Below, in pieces: positions 43,103 through 51,647 of a DNA stretch of 64,000 bases. Below the pieces are notes generated by a model. The model ran no database searches, was not told the DNA's origin, and saw only the letters and a program-made list of their open reading frames with translations. The number at the start of each line of letters is the position of its first letter. The first letter of the stretch is position 1. Origin of the DNA: Phycocordibacter sp964398865 (lineage in GTDB: Bacteria; Patescibacteriota; Minisyncoccia; Phycocordibacterales; Phycocordibacteraceae); assembly GCA_964398865.1 (NCBI GenBank), contig CAYNOO010000001.1:1-64000 (forward strand), read 5' to 3'. The position numbers and the translations under genes are program-made.

Positions 43103-43112
43103 NNNNNNNNNN
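43103..43112. other. Assembly gap (10 Ns)
   Basis: Ten unknown bases join two contigs. The true distance is unknown, so synteny across this point is a scaffold inference. It falls between a terminator and the stop of the SIMPL-type gene, a place where a collapsed repeat would be expected. Confidence 0.99.
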
Positions 43113-43126
43113 GACCTAGAAGTTCT

Positions 43127-43948
43127 TTATCGTATCTCGTAGGTAACCGAGACGTTTACGACAATTTCGTTCTCTCCGGTCGGGACAGATACTTCAGGGC
43201 GTGGAGGGGTGGCTCCGGAGCCCATCGCCATATCAGCAGCTTTCGCGTAATAGATTGGGTATCCACCCCCTTCAGAATAGTTGACGATTCGGACCAGCCG
43301 AACACCGAGATCACTCGCGAGCGATTTTGCTTGTGCGCGAGCCTTCGCTACTGCTTCTTTGCGAGCCTGTGATTTCAACTCGTCTGGATTTTCCACCGAG
43401 AAATTTGGACCATACAAATTGCTGACTCCAGCCTCCCCGAGGGCAGAGAGAACTTTCCCGGAGTCATCAATGGCACGTACTTTAACTTCCACAGATTCCG
43501 AAACAGTGAATCCGATGACTGTCTGACTGTAGGTACAAGGACCACCCGAGTAGCAGGGAGTCGGCTGCGAATAGCGAGGGGAGATGTTGTATGAACTCGT
43601 CTTGATGTCCTTGTCGGCTATCTTCAAGTTCTTCAAAAGCGCGAGAGCAACATTTACTTTTTTTGCAGCTGCATCCTGAGCCTGCGCGGAGGTATCAGCA
43701 TCTTCAGAGATGGTGAATGAGATCGTCGCAATGTCAGGAGCGGCAGATACCTTTCCTTCCCCTGTCACCGTGATGACATTCGAAGGCGGCACCGAGACAG
43801 CGTCGAAATTAACGATAGCATTCACTGCTTTGGCGCCAACAAAAATCGTTGCGACCAAAAGAAAGACAGCGAATAATTTCATAACGAGACGGCTCTTCAA
43901 GAGACCGTGGTGGTGAGGATGGTCATGCATGTCTTTATGTTCGTCCAT
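43127..43948 (-). CDS. SIMPL-domain (DUF541) membrane-anchored protein
   Basis: 273 residues. A His-rich start (HKDMHDHPHHHGLLKSR), one membrane helix (about 23-45) and a SIMPL/DUF541 domain (VITVTGEGKVSAAPDIATIS through AKARAQAKSLASDLGVRLVR). Members are periplasmic or surface proteins of poorly known role. A TATACT -10-like box lies upstream near 43977. Transcribed alone. Confidence 0.88.
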   Translation of the reverse strand: MDEHKDMHDHPHHHGLLKSRLVMKLFAVFLLVATIFVGAKAVNAIVNFDAVSVPPSNVITVTGEGKVSAAPDIATISFTISEDADTSAQAQDAAAKKVNVALALLKNLKIADKDIKTSSYNISPRYSQPTPCYSGGPCTYSQTVIGFTVSESVEVKVRAIDDSGKVLSALGEAGVSNLYGPNFSVENPDELKSQARKEAVAKARAQAKSLASDLGVRLVRIVNYSEGGGYPIYYAKAADMAMGSGATPPRPEVSVPTGENEIVVNVSVTYEIR

Positions 43949-44083
43949 AGAAAATATATTTAATGTTATGAACCCAGTATACCACTGGGCTCTTTTATAA
44001 AGCTTTTAATGATTGCCTCATTAAGACGGGGCTCCTCCTTCCCTCTTACGGATACAGCGACTAGCTAAAACAGTAGTGAGGCT

Positions 44084-44818
44084 TTAGATGCTTGCCAATT
44101 GAATGACTAGGAACAGCATTACCATTCCGGCAATGGTCATCGCCGTGGTGAGAAAGCGCGGATGAGCATGGTGACTTTCCGGTATTAAATCAGAAGCTCC
44201 GATATAGAGGAAAAAACCGCTAAAGATAGCAAGAATTATAGAGAGTGAGCTCTCTGGGAGAACAAAAAACATTGTAGATAAAACCCCAAACACCGGCGCT
44301 ATAGCGTCTATGAGCAGAAACTTCTTTGCGAAAGCGTTGCTGCCTCCGTTTTTCAAAACCATGTTTACCGTATTGATGCCATCGGAAAAATCGTGTGCCA
44401 AGACTGCTAGTGCAACCACTGCGCCAACTGCTAAAGAAGCCTGAAACGCGATACCAATTGCCACTCCATCGAGAAAACTGTGGAAAGCGAGACTGCCCGC
44501 GCCTAAGAAACCCCTATTCACGCTACTACCTCTTGCATGTCCTTCTTCCGGTTCGTCTGAGTGAGAGTGTAAGAAGATAAGACGATCAAGAACGAGATAG
44601 AGAAGAAATCCTAAGGCAGATGCGCCAATAATGGTTGCGTTGGAATGAAACTGCCCACCAAGCTCGAGGGCTTCGGGCAACAAATCAAAAAAAGCAACAG
44701 CGACTACCGCGCCTGCTGAAAAGCCGAGAACAAGATGGAGCTTATCCTTGAGTTTGAGCGCAAAAACACCTCCGACAAGCGTTGAGAGAAATGCGGCGAA
44801 AGAAATCAGCAATACCAT
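44084..44818 (-). CDS. ZIP-family metal transporter
   Basis: 244 residues, eight membrane helices. The metal-site motifs HSFLDGVAIG and HDFSDGINT and the His-rich loop HSHSDEPEEGHARG identify the ZIP family. It probably imports zinc or another divalent cation. The end IPESHHAHPRF adds another His cluster. Single gene. Confidence 0.93.
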   Translation of the reverse strand: MVLLISFAAFLSTLVGGVFALKLKDKLHLVLGFSAGAVVAVAFFDLLPEALELGGQFHSNATIIGASALGFLLYLVLDRLIFLHSHSDEPEEGHARGSSVNRGFLGAGSLAFHSFLDGVAIGIAFQASLAVGAVVALAVLAHDFSDGINTVNMVLKNGGSNAFAKKFLLIDAIAPVFGVLSTMFFVLPESSLSIILAIFSGFFLYIGASDLIPESHHAHPRFLTTAMTIAGMVMLFLVIQLASI

Positions 44819-44871
44819 AGAGTTTTAGACTTCTGTAAGTGTAACGCGAAACCCCGTGTGCTGCTCAGTAA

Positions 44872-45477
44872 TCACAAAGAGGTATTCGCGTACTGAATGT
44901 TTTTACGCAAGACGGGCATCACGTGCCCTGACCCGTATTCAAAACGAGGGATTGGTATGGAAGAATGTACCTGCCACGAACGCCCTTCTTTTTTCAGAAT
45001 GGTGATACTGTCGAAAACGGATTCAAAGTGGGGACGGAGGACCTTCAGTTCTCGCCAGATTCTTCTAAATTGCCGTCGATTCAAAAAGCGCGCGACAGAG
45101 GCATGAAGTTTGTTTCCTTCAAGAGGTCCGACCGGCATCCAAGAGATATTGGTATTGAGCATCTGAATTGCACGGCGCACTAATGCGACAACTTCCGCGC
45201 TCTTGTATACATCCATGTAAATAGTGCGGAAGCCAAAACGCCCAAATCCATCAAAGACAAGCGGTACTGCGTGCTCATGATGCGCGAACGAGCGGAGAGC
45301 ACGCTCAACTTCCTTGATGCCCGGCTCATCCGTCTCGAAAGGCGGCTTGATGGTAATGTGCGGCGGAATACGGTCATGGAGAGGAGTGATGCGATGTCGT
45401 AGCGTGAGTTCACGAGTCACGCTCGCATGATAGGCTTCTGCGTCCCCCGAAAGGAGATGGGCAACGAAGTACTTCAC
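44872..45477 (-). CDS. 2H-phosphoesterase (2'-5' RNA ligase family)
   Basis: 202 residues from GTG 45477; no ATG fits and the family alignment begins at KYFVAHLL. The two HxT/S motifs are PPHITIKPPF and LHASVARF, the catalytic pair of 2H enzymes. Members open or close 2',5'-linked RNA or cyclic phosphates. Substrate unknown. Convergent spacing with the DUF475 gene of about 50 bp. Confidence 0.85.
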   Translation of the reverse strand: MKYFVAHLLSGDAEAYHASVTRELTLRHRITPLHDRIPPHITIKPPFETDEPGIKEVERALRSFAHHEHAVPLVFDGFGRFGFRTIYMDVYKSAEVVALVRRAIQMLNTNISWMPVGPLEGNKLHASVARFLNRRQFRRIWRELKVLRPHFESVFDSITILKKEGRSWQVHSSIPIPRFEYGSGHVMPVLRKNIQYANTSL

Positions 45478-45526
45478 TAGCCCTAGTATACCAAATGCTC
45501 TCCCGAGAAAATGCCTTGCGCGGCAA

Positions 45527-46525
45527 TTAGAATTTTTTCTTATTGAAACGAAGTGACGAATAGTATGCCGCGACGACGAATACGAGACCGATAGTTCCGG
45601 TAATGATTTCAGGAACATGAGTAAGTAAGCTCACGAGCATACTTACTGCAAGCCCGAATATCGCCCAGTGTGCGCCATGTTCTAAAAACACGAGCGTATC
45701 GAGAGTTCTCTTCCTTACCATGAATATAGTGAGGGAGCGCACAAAATAAGCGCCGATACCTAACCCCACTGCAATAACCGGCAACGCCGTAGTGAGTGCA
45801 AATGCACCGACGACCCCGTCGAGTGAAAACGCGGTGTCGAGAACTTCAAGATAAAAGAATAACGCGAGACTGCCCGAGACACCGGTTTTTGCCTCGATGG
45901 AAAACGCGCTCGTTATCGCCTCCATTGCAATAAATACAATGACTCCGATAATCCCTGCCGAGAGCACCTGAATCTGTTCCGCAACAGGAACAAAAAAGGA
46001 AACAGCGACTACCGAAATAAGCGCGAGCATAATTTCAAGAGCCTCTATTCTCCCCCAAAGCGATAGGTACTTCTCGATAAAACGAATCCAGTGCCGCGTT
46101 TTGTTACTGTCTAGAAAATATTTCAACGCGACGAGCATGAGAAATACGGCGCCGAACGAATGTATAGCAGGAGCAGCGCTCTCTAAAAGCTTTCCGTAAT
46201 GGGTGGGGTCAAAAAGCGCAATGGTGCCAATAAGCCATGGTGAGATGCCCACGACGAGGGAAACGATGAGCACGGGCAGGACGATACGCGTACCAAATAC
46301 TGCAATAAAAATGCCCCACGTAAGAAAACGCCGCTGCCACTTCGCATTCATCTTCGTGAGCACCTTCGCGTTTACCACCGCGTTGTCGAACGAAAGTGTC
46401 ACTTCCAAGATGACGAGAAGCACGGCAGTGAATAGCGCTGCTGTTCCGAGATAGTAGTACACGAGCCCAAGCCCCACGACAGAGATGAGCGCCGACACTC
46501 CGAAAAATTTTGCAATCGTCTCCAT
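45527..46525 (-). CDS. DUF475 / TerC-like membrane protein
   Basis: 332 residues, about nine membrane helices. The paired motifs LEVTLSFDNAVVNA and LEVLDTAFSLDGVVGAFALT, with acidic residues in membrane helices, mark the DUF475/TerC group implicated in metal export. It starts about 30 bp downstream of the purA stop on the same strand. Confidence 0.88.
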   Translation of the reverse strand: METIAKFFGVSALISVVGLGLVYYYLGTAALFTAVLLVILEVTLSFDNAVVNAKVLTKMNAKWQRRFLTWGIFIAVFGTRIVLPVLIVSLVVGISPWLIGTIALFDPTHYGKLLESAAPAIHSFGAVFLMLVALKYFLDSNKTRHWIRFIEKYLSLWGRIEALEIMLALISVVAVSFFVPVAEQIQVLSAGIIGVIVFIAMEAITSAFSIEAKTGVSGSLALFFYLEVLDTAFSLDGVVGAFALTTALPVIAVGLGIGAYFVRSLTIFMVRKRTLDTLVFLEHGAHWAIFGLAVSMLVSLLTHVPEIITGTIGLVFVVAAYYSSLRFNKKKF

Positions 46526-46553
46526 GCAATACGTCTAGAAAAAGGTTTCTCTA

Positions 46554-47570
46554 TCAGATTGCCCCCTTATCCTCAGAAAAATAAATACGGGAGCGAGAAA
46601 TTCCGAAGGCTTTCAGGCGTGTGATAAGAAAATGCTTCATTTCTTTTTCTCCTTTAAATCTTTTCACTTTCCCGTCAAGCAATACCGCCCACTGCCCCAC
46701 GTCCCGCATCACGTCAGTCTTATTGAACACGAGATGCGTGACGCCATTCATGCGCACTGCCTGCTCTATAAGGTTCAAGTTCATCCAGTTGCACTGTCGC
46801 GGACGACCTGTTGTTGAGCCATACTCTTCACCGACGCGGCGGAGTTCCTCAAACACCGGATCTTTCGGTTCGAATTTCTTCGTGCCTACATAGGTTTCAT
46901 ACATCTTGGCAACACCCCACACGTGCCGTACTGATTGCGGTGGCAAACCGTTCAAGAGTGCGCCTGCGACGGTGCAATGGCTAGAAGTGACGAACGGATA
47001 GTCTCCCCAATCAATATCAAGTCCGAAACCTTGCGCACCCTCCCCGAGAATGACCACGTCTTTTTTATTGTAGAATTCTTCGTAGAGATCAATGAGGTAG
47101 GGTTTCAAGGCTTTTACATGCTCGGCGCGTACACCGGTGCGGGCATACTTGTCACGATACGCGGGACCATTCCCCCTCTTTGTGGTGCCGATTGCGACAT
47201 CCACTGAATCCTCGTCTCGATGCGCGGCAGTGATAACGTGCGTGTTTTTCGCAACAAAAAGCTTGCCCTTTGTCTTGATGCCGCCTGCTTCAAGCATCTT
47301 TATCTCCTTCAAAAACTGAATGGGATCGATGACACAACCAGGACCTATGATTGAACGAACTCCCCAAAAGACGCCCGCAGGAACGTGATGGGTTATGAAC
47401 TTCTTTCCTTTATGAAAAATAGTATGCCCGGCGTTACAGCCTCCGTTATACCGAAGTACATGCGTATATTTTTTCGTCTTACACAAAAAATGAGCTACTT
47501 TGCCCTTACCTGAATCGCCGTACTGTAAATCAACAATAATATCAGTCTCCACGTTGCAAAATGGTATCAC
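46554..47570 (-). CDS. purA: Adenylosuccinate synthetase, short form
   Basis: 338 residues (GTG 47570; a second GTG at 47552 is possible) against about 430 usually. The P-loop is GDSGKGK at 18-24 instead of GDEGKGK, the catalytic Asp and His (GCNAGHTI) are kept, and TTGRPRQCNWMNLNLIEQAV and NKTDV bind IMP and GTP. The last 90 residues of the normal enzyme are reduced. It makes adenylosuccinate from IMP and aspartate. No purB or other purine genes are in the window. Confidence 0.9.
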   Translation of the reverse strand: MIPFCNVETDIIVDLQYGDSGKGKVAHFLCKTKKYTHVLRYNGGCNAGHTIFHKGKKFITHHVPAGVFWGVRSIIGPGCVIDPIQFLKEIKMLEAGGIKTKGKLFVAKNTHVITAAHRDEDSVDVAIGTTKRGNGPAYRDKYARTGVRAEHVKALKPYLIDLYEEFYNKKDVVILGEGAQGFGLDIDWGDYPFVTSSHCTVAGALLNGLPPQSVRHVWGVAKMYETYVGTKKFEPKDPVFEELRRVGEEYGSTTGRPRQCNWMNLNLIEQAVRMNGVTHLVFNKTDVMRDVGQWAVLLDGKVKRFKGEKEMKHFLITRLKAFGISRSRIYFSEDKGAI

Positions 47571-47591
47571 TCTTTGCCCGCTCGCGCGACT

Positions 47592-48680
47592 CTAGTCGAG
47601 GGTTTTCTCCAGAGTGCCCCAAGGAACAGAGACACGCTCCACTAAAAGATACGCCCGCCCGATAATGGCACCGTCTGCAGTTTCTACGGAAACTCGCCAG
47701 CGACCAGGTGCCGGGTTCTCAATGAACGAATACCCCCTGTACCCCTCATGCCTACCCCCAAGAATAGGAAACGCTACCCTATTCTTTACAACCCAATCAC
47801 CAGACTCCGAGTCAAAAAACTCCCACTGATGCACAATGTCTGCTCCGAAATGTGCGGGAGCGAAAACGGATGTGTACGCATAGGCTGCCTCTCCAGAAGT
47901 GAGATGCAGCGTAGTATCGCCAAGATTGAGCAAGCGTTCAAGCAAGGTGTGCGTTTCGTCCGTGGCAGTGTAGGTATCCCCTGTTTTCGTTATCGAATGA
48001 TAGAGCCCAACACTCTTAAGTGAAAGAGGGATAGGCGGTATCAAATGCGTTACATAGAGAGCAAGCAAAAGTCCTCCGACAATAAACGCACCTCCAGCGA
48101 TACGACCAGTGTTCTCGGTGAACGTGTGCGGCACGATAAATGCTCCTGTAAGAAAAAAGAGAAGAAAAGTTCCGAATGATAAACCGAGACTCCAGAGAAA
48201 CGTAGGGAGCCCCAAAGACCCGAATAAAATAGGAACGGCGAGCGCAAAGAAAAGCGTGAGGTTCAGAAAAAAAAGCGTCGTCTGAAAAGGTATGCGATAT
48301 TTCTCCAAAGAAAATATTTCGTTTCCGACAGCGGCAAGTGCGACGAGAATGAGAAAAGGCCAGCTCGCGAAAAGCGATCCGCTTGAAAAATATAAGACTA
48401 AAAATGCAGACAGTAGGTTTCCTGCTGCGTACTGATGAACGATGGGAAGCCAGGTCTGCACGCGCGATGTTTCCGATGATTTCGCACTCATTTGAGTTGC
48501 AAGAACAAGTATTGACCCGGCAACGATGACCAGATAGCCGGCAAGAATGATCTGACTCAGCTCAAGATTAATACTTCTGAATGTGATGATGTCAACGAGA
48601 AAGCCGAGCAGAAATGCTGCCGTAGCGAGATGACGTCGAGAACGATACAGGAAATCAAGGAAAATTTTTACTCGCGACAT
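47592..48680 (-). CDS. DUF2914-domain multi-pass membrane protein
   Basis: 362 residues. Seven membrane helices (about residues 15-225) are followed by a C-terminal soluble DUF2914-type domain with ADIVHQWEFFDSESGDWVVK and GYRGYSFIENPAPGRWRVSV. Role unknown. It is first in the minus-strand run containing purA. Confidence 0.85.
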   Translation of the reverse strand: MSRVKIFLDFLYRSRRHLATAAFLLGFLVDIITFRSINLELSQIILAGYLVIVAGSILVLATQMSAKSSETSRVQTWLPIVHQYAAGNLLSAFLVLYFSSGSLFASWPFLILVALAAVGNEIFSLEKYRIPFQTTLFFLNLTLFFALAVPILFGSLGLPTFLWSLGLSFGTFLLFFLTGAFIVPHTFTENTGRIAGGAFIVGGLLLALYVTHLIPPIPLSLKSVGLYHSITKTGDTYTATDETHTLLERLLNLGDTTLHLTSGEAAYAYTSVFAPAHFGADIVHQWEFFDSESGDWVVKNRVAFPILGGRHEGYRGYSFIENPAPGRWRVSVETADGAIIGRAYLLVERVSVPWGTLEKTLD

Positions 48681-48928
48681 ATATTTCTACTAGAGAACAA
48701 TAGCAGATTAGGTTCTGTAGCCGAACGTGTTTTGCGAACTTCATGGAAATCACATTCAGGCTTTGTAGTATCCCCAAGATGCACTGTAAGCATCTGCTAG
48801 GTCATACGGCTTAGTGAATGATGGCTGTAGCTGAATCTATTCCTGTATTAGTTATGGAAAAGATTCGGGGTCGCCTCGTCATCCCCAGCTTACAGACCCA
48901 TCTCTTTATCTATCTAACTTCTTAACAT
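48681..48928. other. Intergenic region without a recognised gene
   Basis: 248 bases between divergent genes. No convincing reading frame or known RNA was seen. It probably holds the promoters of the DUF2914 gene and the secreted protein at 48929, but no box is close enough to consensus to list. Confidence 0.5.
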
Positions 48929-49624
48929 ATGGCTAAAACATTAAATGCACTTCAGCGAAACGTGCTTGCGCTTGCAGCACTCCTCGCCCTTTCACTCATC
49001 GGCATACTATTCTTGCTTCCGGGTCAAGCGCACGCGGCATTCCTCGGCGGACAGTTGAGTCCTGGAGACAGCAATGCTGACGTGACAATATTGCAGACGT
49101 ACCTTGCATCGGATCCAAGCATCTATCCCGAAGGATTGGTTACAGGATTCTACGGAACTCTTACCACAGCCGCAGTTGCGCGCTACCAGTGTGCAAACGA
49201 AATTGTTTGTACCGGAGACGCGGTAACGACCGGCTATGGTCGCGTCGGACCCAAAACTCTTGCGTCTATCAACGCACGTCTGAGTGGCGGATCCGTCGGA
49301 GCTTCGAGCGTCCCGTTCATCTCCTCGGTCGGCATCAGCACTGCTAAAAATAGCGCTACCATCTCATGGAATACAAATGAGGCTACACAGGGTAAGGTGT
49401 ACTACAGCACTTCCCCAATCTCGCTCAGTGAGGAGAACGGGGTGCCAGGCAGCGTAGGCGTTAGCGGCAGCATCGCTTTGATGGACTCAGCGTTCCGCTC
49501 ATCGCAGAGCGTCACCGTGTCTGGTTTGCAAGCCAATACGCTCTACTACTATGTCATCTACAGCAATAACGCAGCAGGAGGCGTGAGTGTGACATGGCCA
49601 AAGACGTTCACTACGACACCGTAA
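48929..49624 (+). CDS. Secreted protein with peptidoglycan-binding and fibronectin-III-like domains
   Basis: 231 residues. A signal peptide or anchor (residues 10-36, ending GQAHA), a peptidoglycan-binding module (about 40-118, VTILQTYLASDPSIYPEGLV, then FYGTLTTAAVARYQ) and one fibronectin-III-like or purple-acid-phosphatase-N domain (about 127-230, ATISWNTNEATQGKVYY). It resembles a small version of the giant protein at 7927-11478 in its first module. Own terminator at 49653-49684. Confidence 0.8.
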   Translation: MAKTLNALQRNVLALAALLALSLIGILFLLPGQAHAAFLGGQLSPGDSNADVTILQTYLASDPSIYPEGLVTGFYGTLTTAAVARYQCANEIVCTGDAVTTGYGRVGPKTLASINARLSGGSVGASSVPFISSVGISTAKNSATISWNTNEATQGKVYYSTSPISLSEENGVPGSVGVSGSIALMDSAFRSSQSVTVSGLQANTLYYYVIYSNNAAGGVSVTWPKTFTTTP

Positions 49625-49652
49625 GCAAAAGCTTCTTCAGAAACTAGTGAAT

Positions 49653-49684
49653 ATAAACCCCCGCTCTCACGAGCGGGGGTTTAT
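49653..49684 (+). terminator. Strong terminator
   Basis: ATAAACCCCCGCTC, a TCAC loop and GAGCGGGGGTTTAT form a 14-bp stem about 30 bp after the stop at 49624. Confidence 0.92.
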
Positions 49685-49777
49685 ATTTTAGATACAGGGA
49701 ATTGGGGTCAAGTTCCTAAGCTGGCAATGCTGGGTGCACTGCTCGAAGACTCCAGGTACACTTCATTTGCCGCGCAA

Positions 49778-49804
49778 CAAAAAGACCGACGAGACGTCGG
49801 CTTT
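49778..49804 (-). terminator. Terminator of the tRNA-Leu/tRNA-His unit
   Basis: On the minus strand CCGACG TCT CGTCGG is followed by TCTTTTTG. It lies downstream of tRNA-His and of the repeat element at 49823-49962, so the element is inside the tRNA transcript. Confidence 0.8.
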
Positions 49805-49822
49805 TCTGTTGGTCATCAAATG

Positions 49823-49962
49823 GGTGGCTACAGGGAATCGGCGTCAGCTCACTAAACTCGCAGACTCGTTAAGTGGCTCCTGCCCGGACTCGACCTTCGA
49901 TTCTTTCGCTATCGCTTCAGAATCGGCTTCGCGGTCTCCGTCTTTCGATTCCCTGTAGCCAC
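49823..49962 (-). repeat. tRNA-tail element A (after tRNA-His)
   Basis: Read in the tRNA direction, the element begins with an inverted copy of the tRNA-His 3' end (GTGGCTACAGGGAATCG at 49946-49962). It contains the shared core (GGGCAGGAGCCACTTAACGA and on) and ends with a direct copy of the tRNA 3' end (CGATTCCCTGTAGCCAC at 49824-49840). The two 17-base ends are perfect complements. It is between tRNA-His and its terminator. Same family as elements at 54555 and 61522. Confidence 0.85.
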
Positions 49963-50011
49963 GTCAAAAATATAGTCATCAAACGCGTACGCGTTTTCTT
50001 CTTTATTTTTG

Positions 50012-50084
50012 GGTGGCTACAGGGAATCGAACCCTGATCGAGAGCTCCACAAGCTCCAGTGTTAACCGTTACACCATAGCCACC
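50012..50084 (-). tRNA. tRNA-His (GTG)
   Basis: 73 nt. Cloverleaf intact: the extra G-1 (50084) opposite C73 (50012), acceptor GTGGCTA/TAGCCAC, anticodon loop TTGTGGA and T-loop TTCGATT. CCA is not encoded. It follows tRNA-Leu by 36 bp. Its 3' end is duplicated downstream in element A. Confidence 0.97.
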
Positions 50085-50120
50085 ATGTGCGAACAAACGA
50101 TAGAAAATCGCTCATTCTAG

Positions 50121-50204
50121 TGCGCAGGAGAAGACTCGAACTTCCAAGCCCTTGCGGGCGCTACCACCTCAAGGTAGTGCGTCTACCAATTTCGCCACCT
50201 GCGC
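50121..50204 (-). tRNA. tRNA-Leu (GAG)
   Basis: 84 nt with a long variable arm (GCGCCCGCAAGGGCT). Anticodon loop TTGAGGT inside the stem CTACC/GGTAG. Acceptor GCGCAGG/CCTGCGC, discriminator A. Upstream of tRNA-His in the same transcript and about 50 bp downstream of rplS. Confidence 0.96.
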
Positions 50205-50256
50205 AGGTGTTCGTATTCTAAGTACTTTTCAACCTTTTGCAAACAAAAAAGAGGCT

Positions 50257-50826
50257 TTACGCCTCTTTTGCTGCCTCCTTCTCTTCGTCGGTGACTGGCT
50301 CCGAAACTTCGATAGGTGCGTTATCGTTCGCAGCCGATGCTTCAGCTGCAGCTTTTTCTGCCGCGACTACTGCTTCCGCAGCAGCGGCATCTTCAAGTGC
50401 TTTTGCCTCGGCAGCGGATGCTGCTTCAGCCGCTTCGCGATCACTACCGGTAGTCAAAGAGACAAGTGTCATCTTGCGAAGCTGACGGCGCATCTCGCGC
50501 GAGACCTTATCACGGATGTAATAGAGCTTCGCACGACGTACCTTGGAACGACGCACAATATCAATCTTATCTATCATCGGAGAGTAGAGCGGGAATATCT
50601 TCTCGACGCCGACGCCAGAGAGGGTCGCACGAACCGTGAAGGTAGCGCCAGCTTCAGTGCCGTGCTTTCGTGCGAGCACCAAGCCTTCGAACATCTGAAT
50701 ACGGGTCTTGCCCTTTTCCTGGATTTTCTGATGCACGCGAACGACGTCGCCAGCCCGAATATCAAGCTTTTTGCGCTCTTCTACGTTTACTGAAGAAATA
50801 GTTTTGAGATCAATTGCTACTGCCAT
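50257..50826 (-). CDS. rplS: 50S ribosomal protein bL19 with acidic tail
   Basis: 189 residues from ATG 50826 against about 115 in most bacteria. The conserved RAGDVVRVHQKIQEKGKTRI and KVRRAKLYYIRDKVSREMRR lie in the first 120 residues. A 65-residue Ala/Glu-rich tail (AAAEAVVAAEKAAAEASAAN) follows. bL19 sits at the subunit interface. The tail may be a lineage trait. Confidence 0.95.
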   Translation of the reverse strand: MAVAIDLKTISSVNVEERKKLDIRAGDVVRVHQKIQEKGKTRIQMFEGLVLARKHGTEAGATFTVRATLSGVGVEKIFPLYSPMIDKIDIVRRSKVRRAKLYYIRDKVSREMRRQLRKMTLVSLTTGSDREAAEAASAAEAKALEDAAAAEAVVAAEKAAAEASAANDNAPIEVSEPVTDEEKEAAKEA

Positions 50827-50872
50827 AGTGTCGAAAAATAACACGGGGGCGCTGTTTTAGCAACGGGGCGCC

Positions 50873-51595
50873 CTATTCCAGGGCTCCTAGCTCTTTTTCA
50901 GCATGAACAAAATCCGCTGGAAGAGGTGCCTCGAAAGTCCGCCGCTCTCCGCTTGGGAGAGTAAGTGTGAGTGACAGAGCATGGAGTGCAAGACGCTCAA
51001 AGCCAAGGGCATGCCCGCGCTTAGGCGCATACAGTGAGTCGCCAACTATAGGATGCTGCAGCGCTTTGAAATGCACTCGAATCTGATGCATCCTTCCAGT
51101 CTTCGGCTTCGCTTCCACGTACGAGAATCCTCCAGCCGCTTTCAATCTAGTCCAAGCAGTCAATGCATCTCTTAAGGGTGCCTTTGCCCCTCGCTCGGCT
51201 GAGCGGCGCCTGAAGTCAGTCTTTGAGCGACCGATGGGAAGCGCAATGATTCCATTTTCTTCTTTTAACTCCCCCCACAAGAATGCCCGATATGTTTTTT
51301 GTATCTCTCGCTCTTTGAATTGTTCTTTTAAAAAGAAAAAAGCCTTTTGATTCTTAGCGAGCACGATAACCCCTGAGGTTTGCTTATCGAGCCTGTGCAC
51401 GATGCCAGGTCTATCAACGACCGTGCCGTTGGTGAGCACCAAAGGCTCCCCTACTCCCTGGGCTTTCGGGACACGCGCCATAAACCAATCAGCGAGAGTT
51501 TTTTCTTCTCTCTTGCCATCCCGATGAACCGACATGCCAGCGGGTTTACAGAGCACCATGACGTCATCATCTTCAAAAATTATTTGCGGATTCAT
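50873..51595 (-). CDS. RluA/RluD-type 23S rRNA pseudouridine synthase
   Basis: 240 residues. The catalytic Asp is D70 in HRLDKQTSGVIVLAKN; KTYRAFLWGEL and TGRMHQIRVHFKALQHPIVG follow. No S4 domain, so it is the short RluA-like form. It turns uridines into pseudouridine in 23S rRNA or tRNA; the exact site is unknown. About 45 bp upstream of rplS on the same strand. Confidence 0.93.
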   Translation of the reverse strand: MNPQIIFEDDDVMVLCKPAGMSVHRDGKREEKTLADWFMARVPKAQGVGEPLVLTNGTVVDRPGIVHRLDKQTSGVIVLAKNQKAFFFLKEQFKEREIQKTYRAFLWGELKEENGIIALPIGRSKTDFRRRSAERGAKAPLRDALTAWTRLKAAGGFSYVEAKPKTGRMHQIRVHFKALQHPIVGDSLYAPKRGHALGFERLALHALSLTLTLPSGERRTFEAPLPADFVHAEKELGALE

Positions 51596-51647
51596 ATGAA
51601 ATAGCAGGAAGCGCCTGATACGTCTCTCTACAACCTACCACTTCTCC

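Noticed and set aside
43103..43112. Possible biological break at the Ns
   Set aside because: It is a scaffold gap; nothing can be read from it.
49734..49958. 74-codon open frame over element A
   Set aside because: It runs through a terminator and the tRNA-derived repeat; no protein features.
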